Source of the DNA: Paenibacillus sp.
GTDB lineage: Bacteria; Bacillota; Bacilli; Paenibacillales; YIM-B00363
Direction: 5' to 3'
Length of the DNA: 64,000 nt
Assembly: GCF_031177825.1 (NCBI RefSeq)
Contig: NZ_JAPSKE010000013.1
Span: forward strand, 91,970 to 155,969
A program made the translations under genes and the position numbers. Every line of letters begins with the position of its first letter. Positions within the stretch are counted from its first letter, which is position 1. The notes under the pieces are model-generated. The model was not told where the DNA came from. It did not search any database and was given only the letters and a program-made list of their open reading frames with translations. Positions 16,560 to 25,510 of this stretch are shown one piece after another.

Positions 16560-19500
16560 CTATCCACGCTCGAAACGGAACCAATCGAAGTCGAATCGGC
16601 TGCCCGGCAGGAAGATGAACGTCACTTGCCGCAGCCCCGATACCTTCTCCATATCGAACGCGCGCTCCTCGTATCCGTCGGATTTCTCGAACTCCACGAG
16701 CCGGCTGCTCTCCCCGTCCGTGCCGGAGAACCGGATATGAATGGTGTTCTCGATCGGCGACCTCCCTCGAACGATCAGCTTCGACGCGCCTTCGGCCGCG
16801 AAGTCCATCCCGTGGAACTCCAGCGAGACGTTATTGCCGATCCCTTCGACGCGACGGCCGACGACGGCGAACGCATCGCCGTACATCCGGTCGCAGTCGG
16901 CCGCCTGGTTGCGTTCGAACGCCCGGCTCTGCCGTTCGAAGGAGAAGCCCTTGATATGCACCTTCCGCCGAAGCGCGAAGCAGATCGACGTCACGCCGCG
17001 AAGCCGCTTCGTCAGCCGATATGTCTCCTCCTGATACACATTCCACTTGGACGGCTTCTGGTAGACGACGTCCGCCACCAGGACGCTGCCCGCTTCGTCC
17101 GGCATCCCTTCCCAGATTTGCAGCGCGTACGGTTCGCTCGTAAGCGCGAAGATCGGGATCGTCAACGTATCGGAGCCGTACGGCCCGAAGTCGATGCCGC
17201 GAAAGCCGACAAGCGTCTCCCCGTCTCGGCTCGTCGCGACGCCCCGTTCGTTGCCGTTCCCGACCTCCCCCTTGGCGTAATCGTACAATCCCGCCGAGAT
17301 AAATCCGTACGGATCCTTGTAAGCCGTCCCGAGCCCCGTGGCCGTGAACTCCAGCTGCGAGATCAGCTTCGTCTTGTCCGTGCCGTTCTTGCTCGTGCAG
17401 CGCAGACGGAACGCTCCGTCGCCGAGCGCGGTCACCTTCGCCCGCAGCCCGGCCGCCTCGACCGAAGCGAGGTTCGAGTCGATGCCTTCGTCCGTGACGA
17501 CGCGCCATTCGACGTCCCGATCCGTCGCATTGTCCGGCCGCAGCGTCGCTTGGACGACGATCTCCCGTACGGACGGATCGAAGCTTCGGCCCGATTCGCT
17601 GACGAGTTCGATCTTGCGAACCGGAATTTCGTCCAAGCGCCCCGTCGCGCACGGCAGATCCCGGTTGCTCGTCTGCGCCGAAACCCCTGCCGGCGCGCCG
17701 CCCTTCGCCGCATGGGAATCGAATTCCAATAGGGCGGACGGCATGCCCGCCGACGACACCTCGACGCGAACGCGTCCCGGGGACAGCGTCGCCCCGACGA
17801 TCGCCATCAGCTTGCCGCTGAACAATCTTCTGCTGAGTCCCTTATACGGGTCGAAATCCGTGCTGTCTCCGTTATCGAGACCCAGCAGTCGGCCCGCCCC
17901 CGAGACCTCGACGCGGACCCGGTTGTTGGCGTTCTCGACCGGACGGCCGTCTTCGTCCTCCATGCCGATCTCCAAAAACATCAGGTCGGCGCCGTCCGCC
18001 GTCAGCGCTTCTTTATCCGCCTCCAAGCGAATCCGCTTCGCGTCCCCGAAGGACGCCCTGACGTCGGTCGCGATGACGTCGCCCGCTTCGTCGTACGCGA
18101 CGGCCTTGATTTCCCCCTCCGCATAAGGAAGCTTCCACCAGCCGACGAGCTGCGTCCCGCGTTCGCGGTCGAGGTTCATCGCGCCGACCGACGCGCCATT
18201 GAAAAACAACTCGATCCTAGGCGCGTTCGAGCAGACGCGGACGTCGATCCGCTGCCCGCCGTTGAAATCCCAATACGGGAAAACATGAACCATCGGGTTC
18301 GTCCGGTAATCCGTCCAAGCGGCTTGATAGATATAATACGAATCTTTTTTGAACGTAGCCGTATCGAGCTGGCCGAAGTAAGCATTCTTGGTATGATACG
18401 GCGTCGGTTCGCCGATATAATCGAAGCCGGTCCATAAAAATTGTCCTAAAGAGAACGGCGTATCCCGCTCCGCCAGGATGCAAGCTTCCGCGGATTTCGC
18501 GCCCCAGCTCGTCGAGCTGTTTCCGAGCGCGGAGCATTGCTCGTCGTCGTCGGCCAGAATCGACGTCTCGAACGGAAAATGGTAGACGCCCCGGCTTTGT
18601 ACGATCGAAGCGGTCTCGCTGCCGTAGATGATCCAATCCGGGTGCTCTTCATGGTGCTTCCGGTAATACTTTTCCGCATAATTATAGCCGGCCAGCTTGA
18701 CGAGGTCGGCGCACTTCTGCGCAGGTTCCCAAGGCATATAGTTGGACCCGATCGTGACCCGCGCATTCCGCTTCGGATCGAACTCGAGCACATATTCCAT
18801 AAGCATTCGCGTAACGTCTTGCCCTCGCTCGTCCGCATGCGTGTCGTAGATTTCGTTCCCGATGCTCCACATGAGGAGGCTCGGGTGATTGCGGTCCCGA
18901 AGCACCCAGCTCCTCACGTCGCGATAGGCCCAACCCTTGAAGAATCTTGCGTAATCGTACGGCGTCTTGGATCGCTCCCACATATCGAACGCTTCCGACA
19001 CGACGAACAGCCCCATCTCGTCCGCCAGATCCATCAGCTGCGGCGCCGGCATGTTATGCGCCGTACGGATTGCGTTCACGCCCATCTCCTTCAGCAGCCG
19101 GAACCGTCTTCGCAGCGCGTGGACGTTGAACGCCGCACCCAAGGCGCCAAGATCGTGATGCTCGCATACGCCGTTCAGCTTCAGCTTCTTCCCGTTGACC
19201 CGCAGCCCCTGCTCCGGATCGAAGACGACGTCCCGGAAGCCGATCGACCGCTCGCTTGTCTCCAGCAGCTCCCCGCTTCGCTCCAACCGCGTGACCAACC
19301 GGTACAAATTCGGCTCCTCCGGACTCCACAGCAGCGGCTTCTCCACCGACAACCGGGCGCGTCCCTTCGCTTCCCGCCCGGAGGCGAGAAGCATCGTCTC
19401 CGACGCTTCCGCGATCGTGCGGCCTCGATCGACGATGCGGTGCACGAGAGTGACGTCACCCGCGAGACGCACATCCGTATCGACCTCCACCGACCATGCG

Positions 19501-19994
19501 TCGCTTCCGTCGACCGGCGGCCGGCTCGACACATAGACCCCGTCGGTGACGATATGGTCGTCGCCTCGCGTCTTCAGCCAGACGTTCCGATAGATGCCTG
19601 CCCCGGAATACCATCGGCTGTTCGGACTTTGGTGCACGACCTTCACGAGGATGTCGTTCGCGCCTTCGACGACGGCGTCCGAGATGTCGTGCTCGAAGGA
19701 GGAGTAGCCATACTTCCACTCGCCCGCGAGCCGTCCGTTGACGTATACGGAGCTATCCATGTACACGCCTTCGAAATAGAGCAGAAGCCGCCGTCCTCGG
19801 CCGCCGTCTTCCGCCGTCCGGACGAGTCGCTTCCGATACCAGCCTATCCCGTTCTCGTATAGCGCGGATGGGTTATCAATCAACCAATCATGGGGAAGAT
19901 CCACCGGTTCGAAGCGCAGCCCGGCGGGATCGGCGACGTCCAGACCGCTCCTTGCGAATGCCCAGCCGTCGTTGAACGGCTCTGTCGTATTCAT
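16560..19994 (-). CDS. Glycoside hydrolase family 2 enzyme, large multidomain
   Basis: 1144 residues from MNTTEPFNDGW; a TTG start at 20069 and an ATG at 20018 are alternatives, none with a strong RBS. There is no signal peptide, so it should act in the cytoplasm. Order: sugar-binding jelly roll (LPHDWLIDNP, WYSGAGIYRNVW), immunoglobulin-like domain, TIM barrel with acid/base Glu near 379 in WSIGNEIYDTH and nucleophile Glu near 459 in YGSETAS, then DUF4982-type and Ig-like domains, and about 300 C-terminal residues that look like extra carbohydrate-binding beta-sandwiches. Beta-galactosidase or beta-glucuronidase type activity on the sugar imported by the adjacent 20066-23649 transporter is likely. 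Confidence 0.87.
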   Translation of the reverse strand: MNTTEPFNDGWAFARSGLDVADPAGLRFEPVDLPHDWLIDNPSALYENGIGWYRKRLVRTAEDGGRGRRLLLYFEGVYMDSSVYVNGRLAGEWKYGYSSFEHDISDAVVEGANDILVKVVHQSPNSRWYSGAGIYRNVWLKTRGDDHIVTDGVYVSSRPPVDGSDAWSVEVDTDVRLAGDVTLVHRIVDRGRTIAEASETMLLASGREAKGRARLSVEKPLLWSPEEPNLYRLVTRLERSGELLETSERSIGFRDVVFDPEQGLRVNGKKLKLNGVCEHHDLGALGAAFNVHALRRRFRLLKEMGVNAIRTAHNMPAPQLMDLADEMGLFVVSEAFDMWERSKTPYDYARFFKGWAYRDVRSWVLRDRNHPSLLMWSIGNEIYDTHADERGQDVTRMLMEYVLEFDPKRNARVTIGSNYMPWEPAQKCADLVKLAGYNYAEKYYRKHHEEHPDWIIYGSETASIVQSRGVYHFPFETSILADDDEQCSALGNSSTSWGAKSAEACILAERDTPFSLGQFLWTGFDYIGEPTPYHTKNAYFGQLDTATFKKDSYYIYQAAWTDYRTNPMVHVFPYWDFNGGQRIDVRVCSNAPRIELFFNGASVGAMNLDRERGTQLVGWWKLPYAEGEIKAVAYDEAGDVIATDVRASFGDAKRIRLEADKEALTADGADLMFLEIGMEDEDGRPVENANNRVRVEVSGAGRLLGLDNGDSTDFDPYKGLSRRLFSGKLMAIVGATLSPGRVRVEVSSAGMPSALLEFDSHAAKGGAPAGVSAQTSNRDLPCATGRLDEIPVRKIELVSESGRSFDPSVREIVVQATLRPDNATDRDVEWRVVTDEGIDSNLASVEAAGLRAKVTALGDGAFRLRCTSKNGTDKTKLISQLEFTATGLGTAYKDPYGFISAGLYDYAKGEVGNGNERGVATSRDGETLVGFRGIDFGPYGSDTLTIPIFALTSEPYALQIWEGMPDEAGSVLVADVVYQKPSKWNVYQEETYRLTKRLRGVTSICFALRRKVHIKGFSFERQSRAFERNQAADCDRMYGDAFAVVGRRVEGIGNNVSLEFHGMDFAAEGASKLIVRGRSPIENTIHIRFSGTDGESSRLVEFEKSDGYEERAFDMEKVSGLRQVTFIFLPGSRFDFDWFRFERG

Positions 19995-20065
19995 GGTCGA
20001 TGCGCCCGCTTTCGCCATTAATTTAGAATGAAAGGCCAGGCGCTCGCGCCCGGCCCATGTTCGAG

Positions 20066-21754
20066 TCAATCCCCTAACAAACTCTTCGTCTTCTGGAAAA
20101 TGTCGTTCGCCATATCCGCATATCGCGCGCTGCCGTTGGCCTCCGCTTGCGCCGTATACTGGCCCCAGTTATCTAGGCTTTCTTGACCGGTAATGAACTT
20201 GAGCGTCATCGTCTTGACATAATCCATGAGCGGCGTCTTGATCAGATTCATCTGCTCGGTCTCTTCCGGCGTCGCCATGATCGGCGGCTGCAGCTTGCGC
20301 GGCTCGCGCGTCGTCAAGATCCGATTGACGTAGTCCTTCTCGCCTTCGGACATCTTGGACATCTTCAGCTTGGAGGTGCCGCCGTAAGCGAACACGCCGC
20401 CGGCGAAGCCGAAGTCGGCGTTCAGCTGCTTCGTCGCGCCTTCGTTCAAGCCGTTGTAGTAGATGTCTTGATTGAGCACGATATTGCCTTCCGCGTCGAC
20501 CGTATACGTCTCTCCTTCGACGCCCCAGAGGCTGAGCGTCTGCCCTTCGTTGGAATACCAGAGCCAGTCGACGAAGCGAAGCATCTGGATAAAGCCTTCC
20601 TCGCCCAGGTCGTCAAGCGCGTTCCGGCTGATCATGATGCCGTTCTCCAGACGCGAGGTTTCGACTTGAAGCTTCCCTTTCGGGCCGCCCGGCGGCGTAA
20701 TCATGTACAGTTCGGCTTCCGGAGCCTGCATCTTGGACTTGTAATTCGACAGCAACTGGTAGTTTCCGTTCATTACGAAGGTGTCGCCCTTGAAAAACTT
20801 GGCGTTGGCGACTTCGTCCTCCTGGGTGAACGATTCGGGATCCATGACGCCGTCGGCGAGTAAGCGGTTGAAGTAGGTCAGGTACGCCTTGAAATCCTCC
20901 GACGCATCGGCGAATATGAATTGCTGCTTCTCGTGGTCGAAGGTCAACCCGTTGGAGAGACCCCATCCTCCGGTAACGCCGTATTGGACGGCCGCGATGT
21001 TCAACGTCGATTCGCCTTTGAATTGATCGGAAAACACGTAAGGCGCGCCGGTAAATTCCTTCACCTTCTTCATCGCTTCCGCGAACGACTCGTACGTCCA
21101 ATTCGCCTGCTCCGCTTCGACGTCGATGCCCGCCGCTTCGAAGACGTCCTTGCGGATGATATAGGAATATCCGCCGCCGTTCGCCTCCCACATGCCCGGA
21201 AGGACGTAATACTTGCCGTCTTCCTTCAGCTTCGCCTTCAAGTCCTCTTCCATGCCCCACGCTTTCACGGCCTTCATATAGTTCGGCATGTATTGGACCC
21301 AATCGCTGACCGGCACGATTTGGCCGGATGCGACGAAGGCGGATTCGTCGTACGTCTTCGGAATGATATACGGCGCATCGCCGCTGTTGACCAACAGAGA
21401 CTTCTGATTTTCGTATTCCGTTCGCGCCGTGATCGACAAGTCGAAGGTGACGTTCGACTTCTCTTGAATGGCGCTCCACAGCCGCCAATCTTCTTTGTAG
21501 GGGTAGCCCTCATGATCGCTGTACATCATGGAGTAGGTCACCGGCTCGTTGGAGCGGAACGTCTGGTCCTCCCCGAAGACGTAATCCGCAATCGCCGTCG
21601 CCGGTTCGTCTTTGCCGCCCGCCTCCGCCGGCGGAGCGGGCGATTCCCCGTTCGAAGAAGCGCCTGCGCCCCCGGACTGCGAATTGCAGGCCGACAGGAT
21701 CGCGACCGTCACCGCCAGCGTCATGAGTAACGCTGCTTTGCTAAACCTTTCCAT
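20066..21754 (-). CDS. Sugar ABC transporter substrate-binding lipoprotein
   Basis: 562 residues with lipobox ILSAC (Cys23), a Ser/Gly/Ala-rich linker and a large LplA/YtcQ-class binding fold. It follows its two permease genes (23649-21827) in the same direction, with the GH2 gene next. It supplies an oligosaccharide to that importer. The sequence differs clearly from the lipoproteins at 444 and 23860, so the three probably have different ligands. Confidence 0.88.
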   Translation of the reverse strand: MERFSKAALLMTLAVTVAILSACNSQSGGAGASSNGESPAPPAEAGGKDEPATAIADYVFGEDQTFRSNEPVTYSMMYSDHEGYPYKEDWRLWSAIQEKSNVTFDLSITARTEYENQKSLLVNSGDAPYIIPKTYDESAFVASGQIVPVSDWVQYMPNYMKAVKAWGMEEDLKAKLKEDGKYYVLPGMWEANGGGYSYIIRKDVFEAAGIDVEAEQANWTYESFAEAMKKVKEFTGAPYVFSDQFKGESTLNIAAVQYGVTGGWGLSNGLTFDHEKQQFIFADASEDFKAYLTYFNRLLADGVMDPESFTQEDEVANAKFFKGDTFVMNGNYQLLSNYKSKMQAPEAELYMITPPGGPKGKLQVETSRLENGIMISRNALDDLGEEGFIQMLRFVDWLWYSNEGQTLSLWGVEGETYTVDAEGNIVLNQDIYYNGLNEGATKQLNADFGFAGGVFAYGGTSKLKMSKMSEGEKDYVNRILTTREPRKLQPPIMATPEETEQMNLIKTPLMDYVKTMTLKFITGQESLDNWGQYTAQAEANGSARYADMANDIFQKTKSLLGD

Positions 21755-21826
21755 ACCCGTGCCTCCCTTGATTTCTATTGCGTTGATGTATATAACGAAG
21801 CGGCGCCGCCCCTCCGGTTATACCGA

Positions 21827-22699
21827 TTACCCCTTCACGGCGCCGATCATCATCCCTTGCACGAAATACTTCTGGACGAACGGGTATACGCAGATGATCG
21901 GCAGCGAGGTAAGCACCATGGCGGTCGACTTGACGCTGGCCGCGATCTGGGCGGCTTGATCGGACGATGCCCCGATCTCGGCGGGGCTGACCGCGTTATC
22001 GATGATTTGCTTCAAATACAAAGCGATCGGCCACTTCTCCTTCGATTGCAGGAAGAGCGACGGCCCGAACCAGTTGTTCCACATCCCGACCATGACGAAC
22101 AACGTAATCGTGGCCAGGATCGGCTTCGACAGCGGCAGCACGATCTTCGTAAAGATGCCGAAGACGTCCAGACCGTCGACGCGAGCCGCTTCTTCGAGCT
22201 CGTTCGGGAGACTCGCGAAGAACGTCTTCATCAGGATGACGTTGAAGGCGCTGATCGCTCCGGGAATGACGATCGCCCATATCGTATCCCGCATGCCGAG
22301 CGTCTTCGCGACCAAAATATAGTTCGGGATGAGGCCGCCGCCGAAATACATCGTAAACAGCACGAACGGGATGAGAAATTTGTTCAGCCGCAGCCGTTCT
22401 TTGGAAAGCGGATACGACATGACGGCCGTGGCCGCGACGGCGATGCACGTGCCGACGACGGAGTACAAAATCGTGTTGCCGTAGTAACGGAAGAAGTCCG
22501 GTTTGCTCAGAATGACCTCGTACGTCTTGGTCGTGAAGTCGACGGGCCACACCGACACCTTCCCCGCGTAGATCGCGGCTTCCGAGCTGAAGGACTGCGC
22601 CACGAGGTAAAGGAACGGATATAATGTAAAGCAGACGACGAGGAGCATGACGATACCGTTGACGAGATTGAATAGGCTGAAGGACGATGGCGTTTTCAC
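21827..22699 (-). CDS. ytcP: Carbohydrate ABC transporter permease (YtcP type)
   Basis: 290 residues from a GTG codon (VKTPSSFSLF read as M) that has GAGGAG seven bases upstream. An in-frame ATG at 22720 would overlap the preceding gene and has no RBS. Six membrane segments, EAA loop ELEEAARVDGLDVFGIFT and the C-terminal YFVQGMMIGAVKG motif identify a MalG/YtcP-type permease. It partners the LplB-type protein encoded 14 bp upstream. The long open frame to 23458 is a chance extension across the LplB gene. Confidence 0.9.
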   Translation of the reverse strand: MKTPSSFSLFNLVNGIVMLLVVCFTLYPFLYLVAQSFSSEAAIYAGKVSVWPVDFTTKTYEVILSKPDFFRYYGNTILYSVVGTCIAVAATAVMSYPLSKERLRLNKFLIPFVLFTMYFGGGLIPNYILVAKTLGMRDTIWAIVIPGAISAFNVILMKTFFASLPNELEEAARVDGLDVFGIFTKIVLPLSKPILATITLFVMVGMWNNWFGPSLFLQSKEKWPIALYLKQIIDNAVSPAEIGASSDQAAQIAASVKSTAMVLTSLPIICVYPFVQKYFVQGMMIGAVKG

Positions 22700-22713
22700 A
22701 TCGAATCTCCTCT

Positions 22714-23649
22714 CTACCATAGGCTGGCTTTCGTCGTCCGTTTGGAAATTTCGTTCGCGATCGTCACGAGGATGAGGCCGATGACGCCCTCGAACAACCC
22801 GACCGCGGTCGCGTAGCTGAAGTTGCCGCCGGTAATGCCCATCCGGTATACGTAGGTGGAGATGACATCCGCCGTTTCGTACGTAAGCGGATTGTACAGA
22901 AGCAGGATTTTCTCGAAATTCGAGCCCAAGATGTTGCCGATGTCGAGAATCAGCAGCACCATGACCGTCGGCAGAATACCGGGAATCGTCACGTGCCAAG
23001 CCAAGCGGAACCGGCTCGCGCCGTCGATTTTCGCAGCTTCGTAGAGCCCTGTATTGATTCCGGTCATGGCGGCCAAATACAGAATCGTCCCCCATCCGAG
23101 CGCTTGCCAGATGCCCGAGGCGACGTAAATCGTCGGAAACCATTCCGGAAGCGAGATGAACGATATTTTCTCGTATCCGAGCCACGTCAGGAAGGCGTTG
23201 ATCGGTCCGGTTACGCTCACCATCTCCTTGACCATCCCGGCCACGATGACCATCGAGATGAAATGAGGCAGATAAGATACCGTCTGGATGAATTTCTTCC
23301 ACTTCATCCTTACCAGCTCGTTGAGAAGGAGCGCGAAGACGAGCGTCAGCGGAAATCGGACCGCGAGATAACTGACGCTCAAGCTTAGATCGTTGAAGAA
23401 CGCTCTCCAGAACGTCGGGTCTTTCGTAAACATCTCGAAATACTGGAATCCGACCCACTCCGAACCGAAGATGTTCGGCCCGCCCCGATATTTTCGGAAA
23501 GCAATGACGTTGCCGACCATGGGAGCGTATTTAAAAATGACGAAGTAGATAACCGGAAGGATCAGGAACGAATACAGCTTCCATTCCTTCCGAACGTGTT
23601 TCCAAAGCGGGCCCGCATCCGCGGCCTTCTTCTCTGCATGAGCTCCCAT
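22714..23649 (-). CDS. lplB: Carbohydrate ABC transporter permease (LplB type)
   Basis: 311 residues, first gene of the 23649-16560 transporter/GH2 run. Six hydrophobic segments start at LYSFLILPVIYFVIF, and the EAA loop reads LYEAAKIDGASRFRLAWH. GAAGGG lies nine bases before the ATG. It forms a heterodimeric channel with the YtcP-type protein. A GATGTACAG site about 125 bases upstream is shared with the regulator gene at 27787, hinting at control by that regulator. Confidence 0.92.
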   Translation of the reverse strand: MGAHAEKKAADAGPLWKHVRKEWKLYSFLILPVIYFVIFKYAPMVGNVIAFRKYRGGPNIFGSEWVGFQYFEMFTKDPTFWRAFFNDLSLSVSYLAVRFPLTLVFALLLNELVRMKWKKFIQTVSYLPHFISMVIVAGMVKEMVSVTGPINAFLTWLGYEKISFISLPEWFPTIYVASGIWQALGWGTILYLAAMTGINTGLYEAAKIDGASRFRLAWHVTIPGILPTVMVLLILDIGNILGSNFEKILLLYNPLTYETADVISTYVYRMGITGGNFSYATAVGLFEGVIGLILVTIANEISKRTTKASLW

Positions 23650-23772
23650 GACGTCGTCCCTTCCATACGGAAATTTGCCCTTGCCGCGACTCGGACGCCG
23701 CCGCCCCGTCGCCCCGTCGCCCCCTCACTGTAGTCGGATCGGGTATCTCCATCAATGTGCAATAACGAAAAT

Positions 23773-23781
23773 GATGTACAG
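23773..23781. promoter_or_regulatory. GATGTACAG site upstream of the second importer operon
   Basis: This 9-mer is identical to 27880-27888 upstream of the membrane-anchored AraC regulator. It lies between the terminator of the regulator transcript and the importer operon start, in the probable promoter region. Confidence 0.4.
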
Positions 23782-23828
23782 TTGCGCAAAAAACGGGGGC
23801 GCCAACTTGAAACCAATGAACATTTTCG

Positions 23829-23861
23829 CAAAAAAAGACGACCTCCGATATTTCGGAGGTC
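23829..23861 (-). terminator. Intrinsic terminator after binding-protein gene
   Basis: On the minus strand a GACCTCCGA/TCGGAGGTC stem with a four-base loop overlaps the stop codon of the 23860-25467 gene and is followed by seven T residues. It separates the regulator/binding-protein transcript from the permease operon. Confidence 0.85.
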
Positions 23862-25467
23862 ATCTGCTCAAATAACGTCGATATGCCGCTTGTTTAATTT
23901 CCAACACGCGTTCGATGCCCAGCCGCTTCAGCTGCTCCGCCATCTCGTCGTAAGCGCTGATCGGATCCACGCCGAGAATGATGCGGAGCTCCGCGTCTTT
24001 CGCGTACGCGTCGATCGCATCCATCAGCGCCGAAAGCTCGCCCGCTTCTTCCGCCGTCGGCGTGATCGGCGGCAGCAAGTATTCCTCGTGCTCCGTAGCT
24101 CCCCACACGTCCGGAGCTCGATTCGTCTCCTCGAACTTCCACTTCAACCGCGAATCGCGTTGAATCATCGGGAAGTTCGTCTGGTGCGCGTATTGGAGCA
24201 TGACTTGGTCGCCCGATAACCCGTCGGGATTGTCCTCGACGAAAGCCGTATATTTCGGTTCCTCGTTCTCCATCGTGTACGTCACGCCTTCGATACCGAA
24301 CGTGTTCAGCATGCTGCCTTCTTCCGAATACGCGTAATCCAGCCAGCGCGCCGCCGCCTCCAGATGCTTCGTCGTCGCCTTGATCGCGGCCGAGCTCGTG
24401 CCGGCGTACGCGTTATCGAGCTGCCCGAATTTCGGAATTTGCCCTTCGAGCAGCGTCGGGTAAGGAGCCGCCACATACCTTGCTTCCGAGTCGTTCGCGA
24501 GCGACGCCAGGTTATACTTTTCGACATAAGCGTGCCATCCGATCGTCGCCCCGCTCGTCCCCGTCGTCAGCTTCTTGTCCACGGTCTCCAGGTCCAGCAC
24601 GGCGAAGTCTTTATCGATCAACCCCTCCCGGTACCACTTGCTCATCGTCTCCAAATAGTCCCGATACCCGGGCTCGAGGTAACCGTACTTCACGACCCCG
24701 TCCTCCGCGTAGAAGTTAGCCATTACGCCGAACGCTCCCGCGAAGCCCGCCGTTCGTTCGCCAAGGAACAACGTTCGGAACGTGAGCGGCGCCGTCGCGC
24801 CCTTCTTCTCTTTGAACGCCTTGAGCGCTTCGTACCACTCGTCGATCGTCGTCGGTACGGAGAGGCCCAAGTCGTCGAGCCAATCCTTGCGAACGATCGG
24901 CCCGCCATAGACCCGGCCCGCCTCCGATCGGATGAACGGGAACGCGTAATACACGCCGCTGTCCGTCTTCACCATCTTATCGATTTCCGGGTTTTCCTCG
25001 AGTACGCGCTTGAAGTTCGGAGCGTATCGGTCGATCACGTCGTTGAGCGGCAGGATGTAGCCTTGTTCGATCGCCTTCTCGGGACCGCCGGGGTACTGCA
25101 GCCAATTGTTCAGGAAGATGTCCGGCATATTGCCGGAAGCCAGCAGGTATTGAAATTTATCGTCCCGCATCGGAACGCCGCCGAGATGGTCGATCGGGAT
25201 GCCGGTTCGACGCTCGTATTCTACGTCGATCGCGCCTCGGTTCGGCGTTCCCATATCCGCGAATTCCGTCATGAGCGTCAGCTCGGGCGCGTCCGGCATC
25301 GGATAAGCGAACGGCTTCGCCGCCGAATCGGTCCCTCGGCTTTCCGCGTATTCGGACGACGGCCCCTTCCCGCCGCCTCCTCCGCCGAAGCATCCGGATA
25401 TCAACGCGACTAGAGCCGCCGCGACGATCCAGCTTTTCCCCGTCCGACCGAATATTCGCGCTTCCAT
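23860..25467 (-). CDS. Orphan sugar-binding lipoprotein (LplA/YtcQ class)
   Basis: 535 residues with lipobox LISGC (Cys26), then a run of glycines and a large binding fold of the YtcQ class. It lies 43 bp after the AraC-type regulator gene in the same direction and is closed by a strong terminator, so these two genes form a transcript of their own. No permease pair belongs to it directly. It could share the 22714/21827 permeases with the 20066 lipoprotein, or act as a ligand-presenting partner for the transmembrane regulator; sequence alone does not decide. Confidence 0.87.
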   Translation of the reverse strand: MEARIFGRTGKSWIVAAALVALISGCFGGGGGGKGPSSEYAESRGTDSAAKPFAYPMPDAPELTLMTEFADMGTPNRGAIDVEYERRTGIPIDHLGGVPMRDDKFQYLLASGNMPDIFLNNWLQYPGGPEKAIEQGYILPLNDVIDRYAPNFKRVLEENPEIDKMVKTDSGVYYAFPFIRSEAGRVYGGPIVRKDWLDDLGLSVPTTIDEWYEALKAFKEKKGATAPLTFRTLFLGERTAGFAGAFGVMANFYAEDGVVKYGYLEPGYRDYLETMSKWYREGLIDKDFAVLDLETVDKKLTTGTSGATIGWHAYVEKYNLASLANDSEARYVAAPYPTLLEGQIPKFGQLDNAYAGTSSAAIKATTKHLEAAARWLDYAYSEEGSMLNTFGIEGVTYTMENEEPKYTAFVEDNPDGLSGDQVMLQYAHQTNFPMIQRDSRLKWKFEETNRAPDVWGATEHEEYLLPPITPTAEEAGELSALMDAIDAYAKDAELRIILGVDPISAYDEMAEQLKRLGIERVLEIKQAAYRRYLSR

Positions 25468-25510
25468 GGCCAGTTCTCTCCTTTCGCTAGCCGTCCGTTC
25501 CCGGCGTCCG

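Noticed and set aside
21827..23458. 543-codon frame spanning both permease regions
   Set aside because: The first half is an out-of-frame reading of the LplB gene; the real YtcP start is GTG 22699 with a strong RBS.
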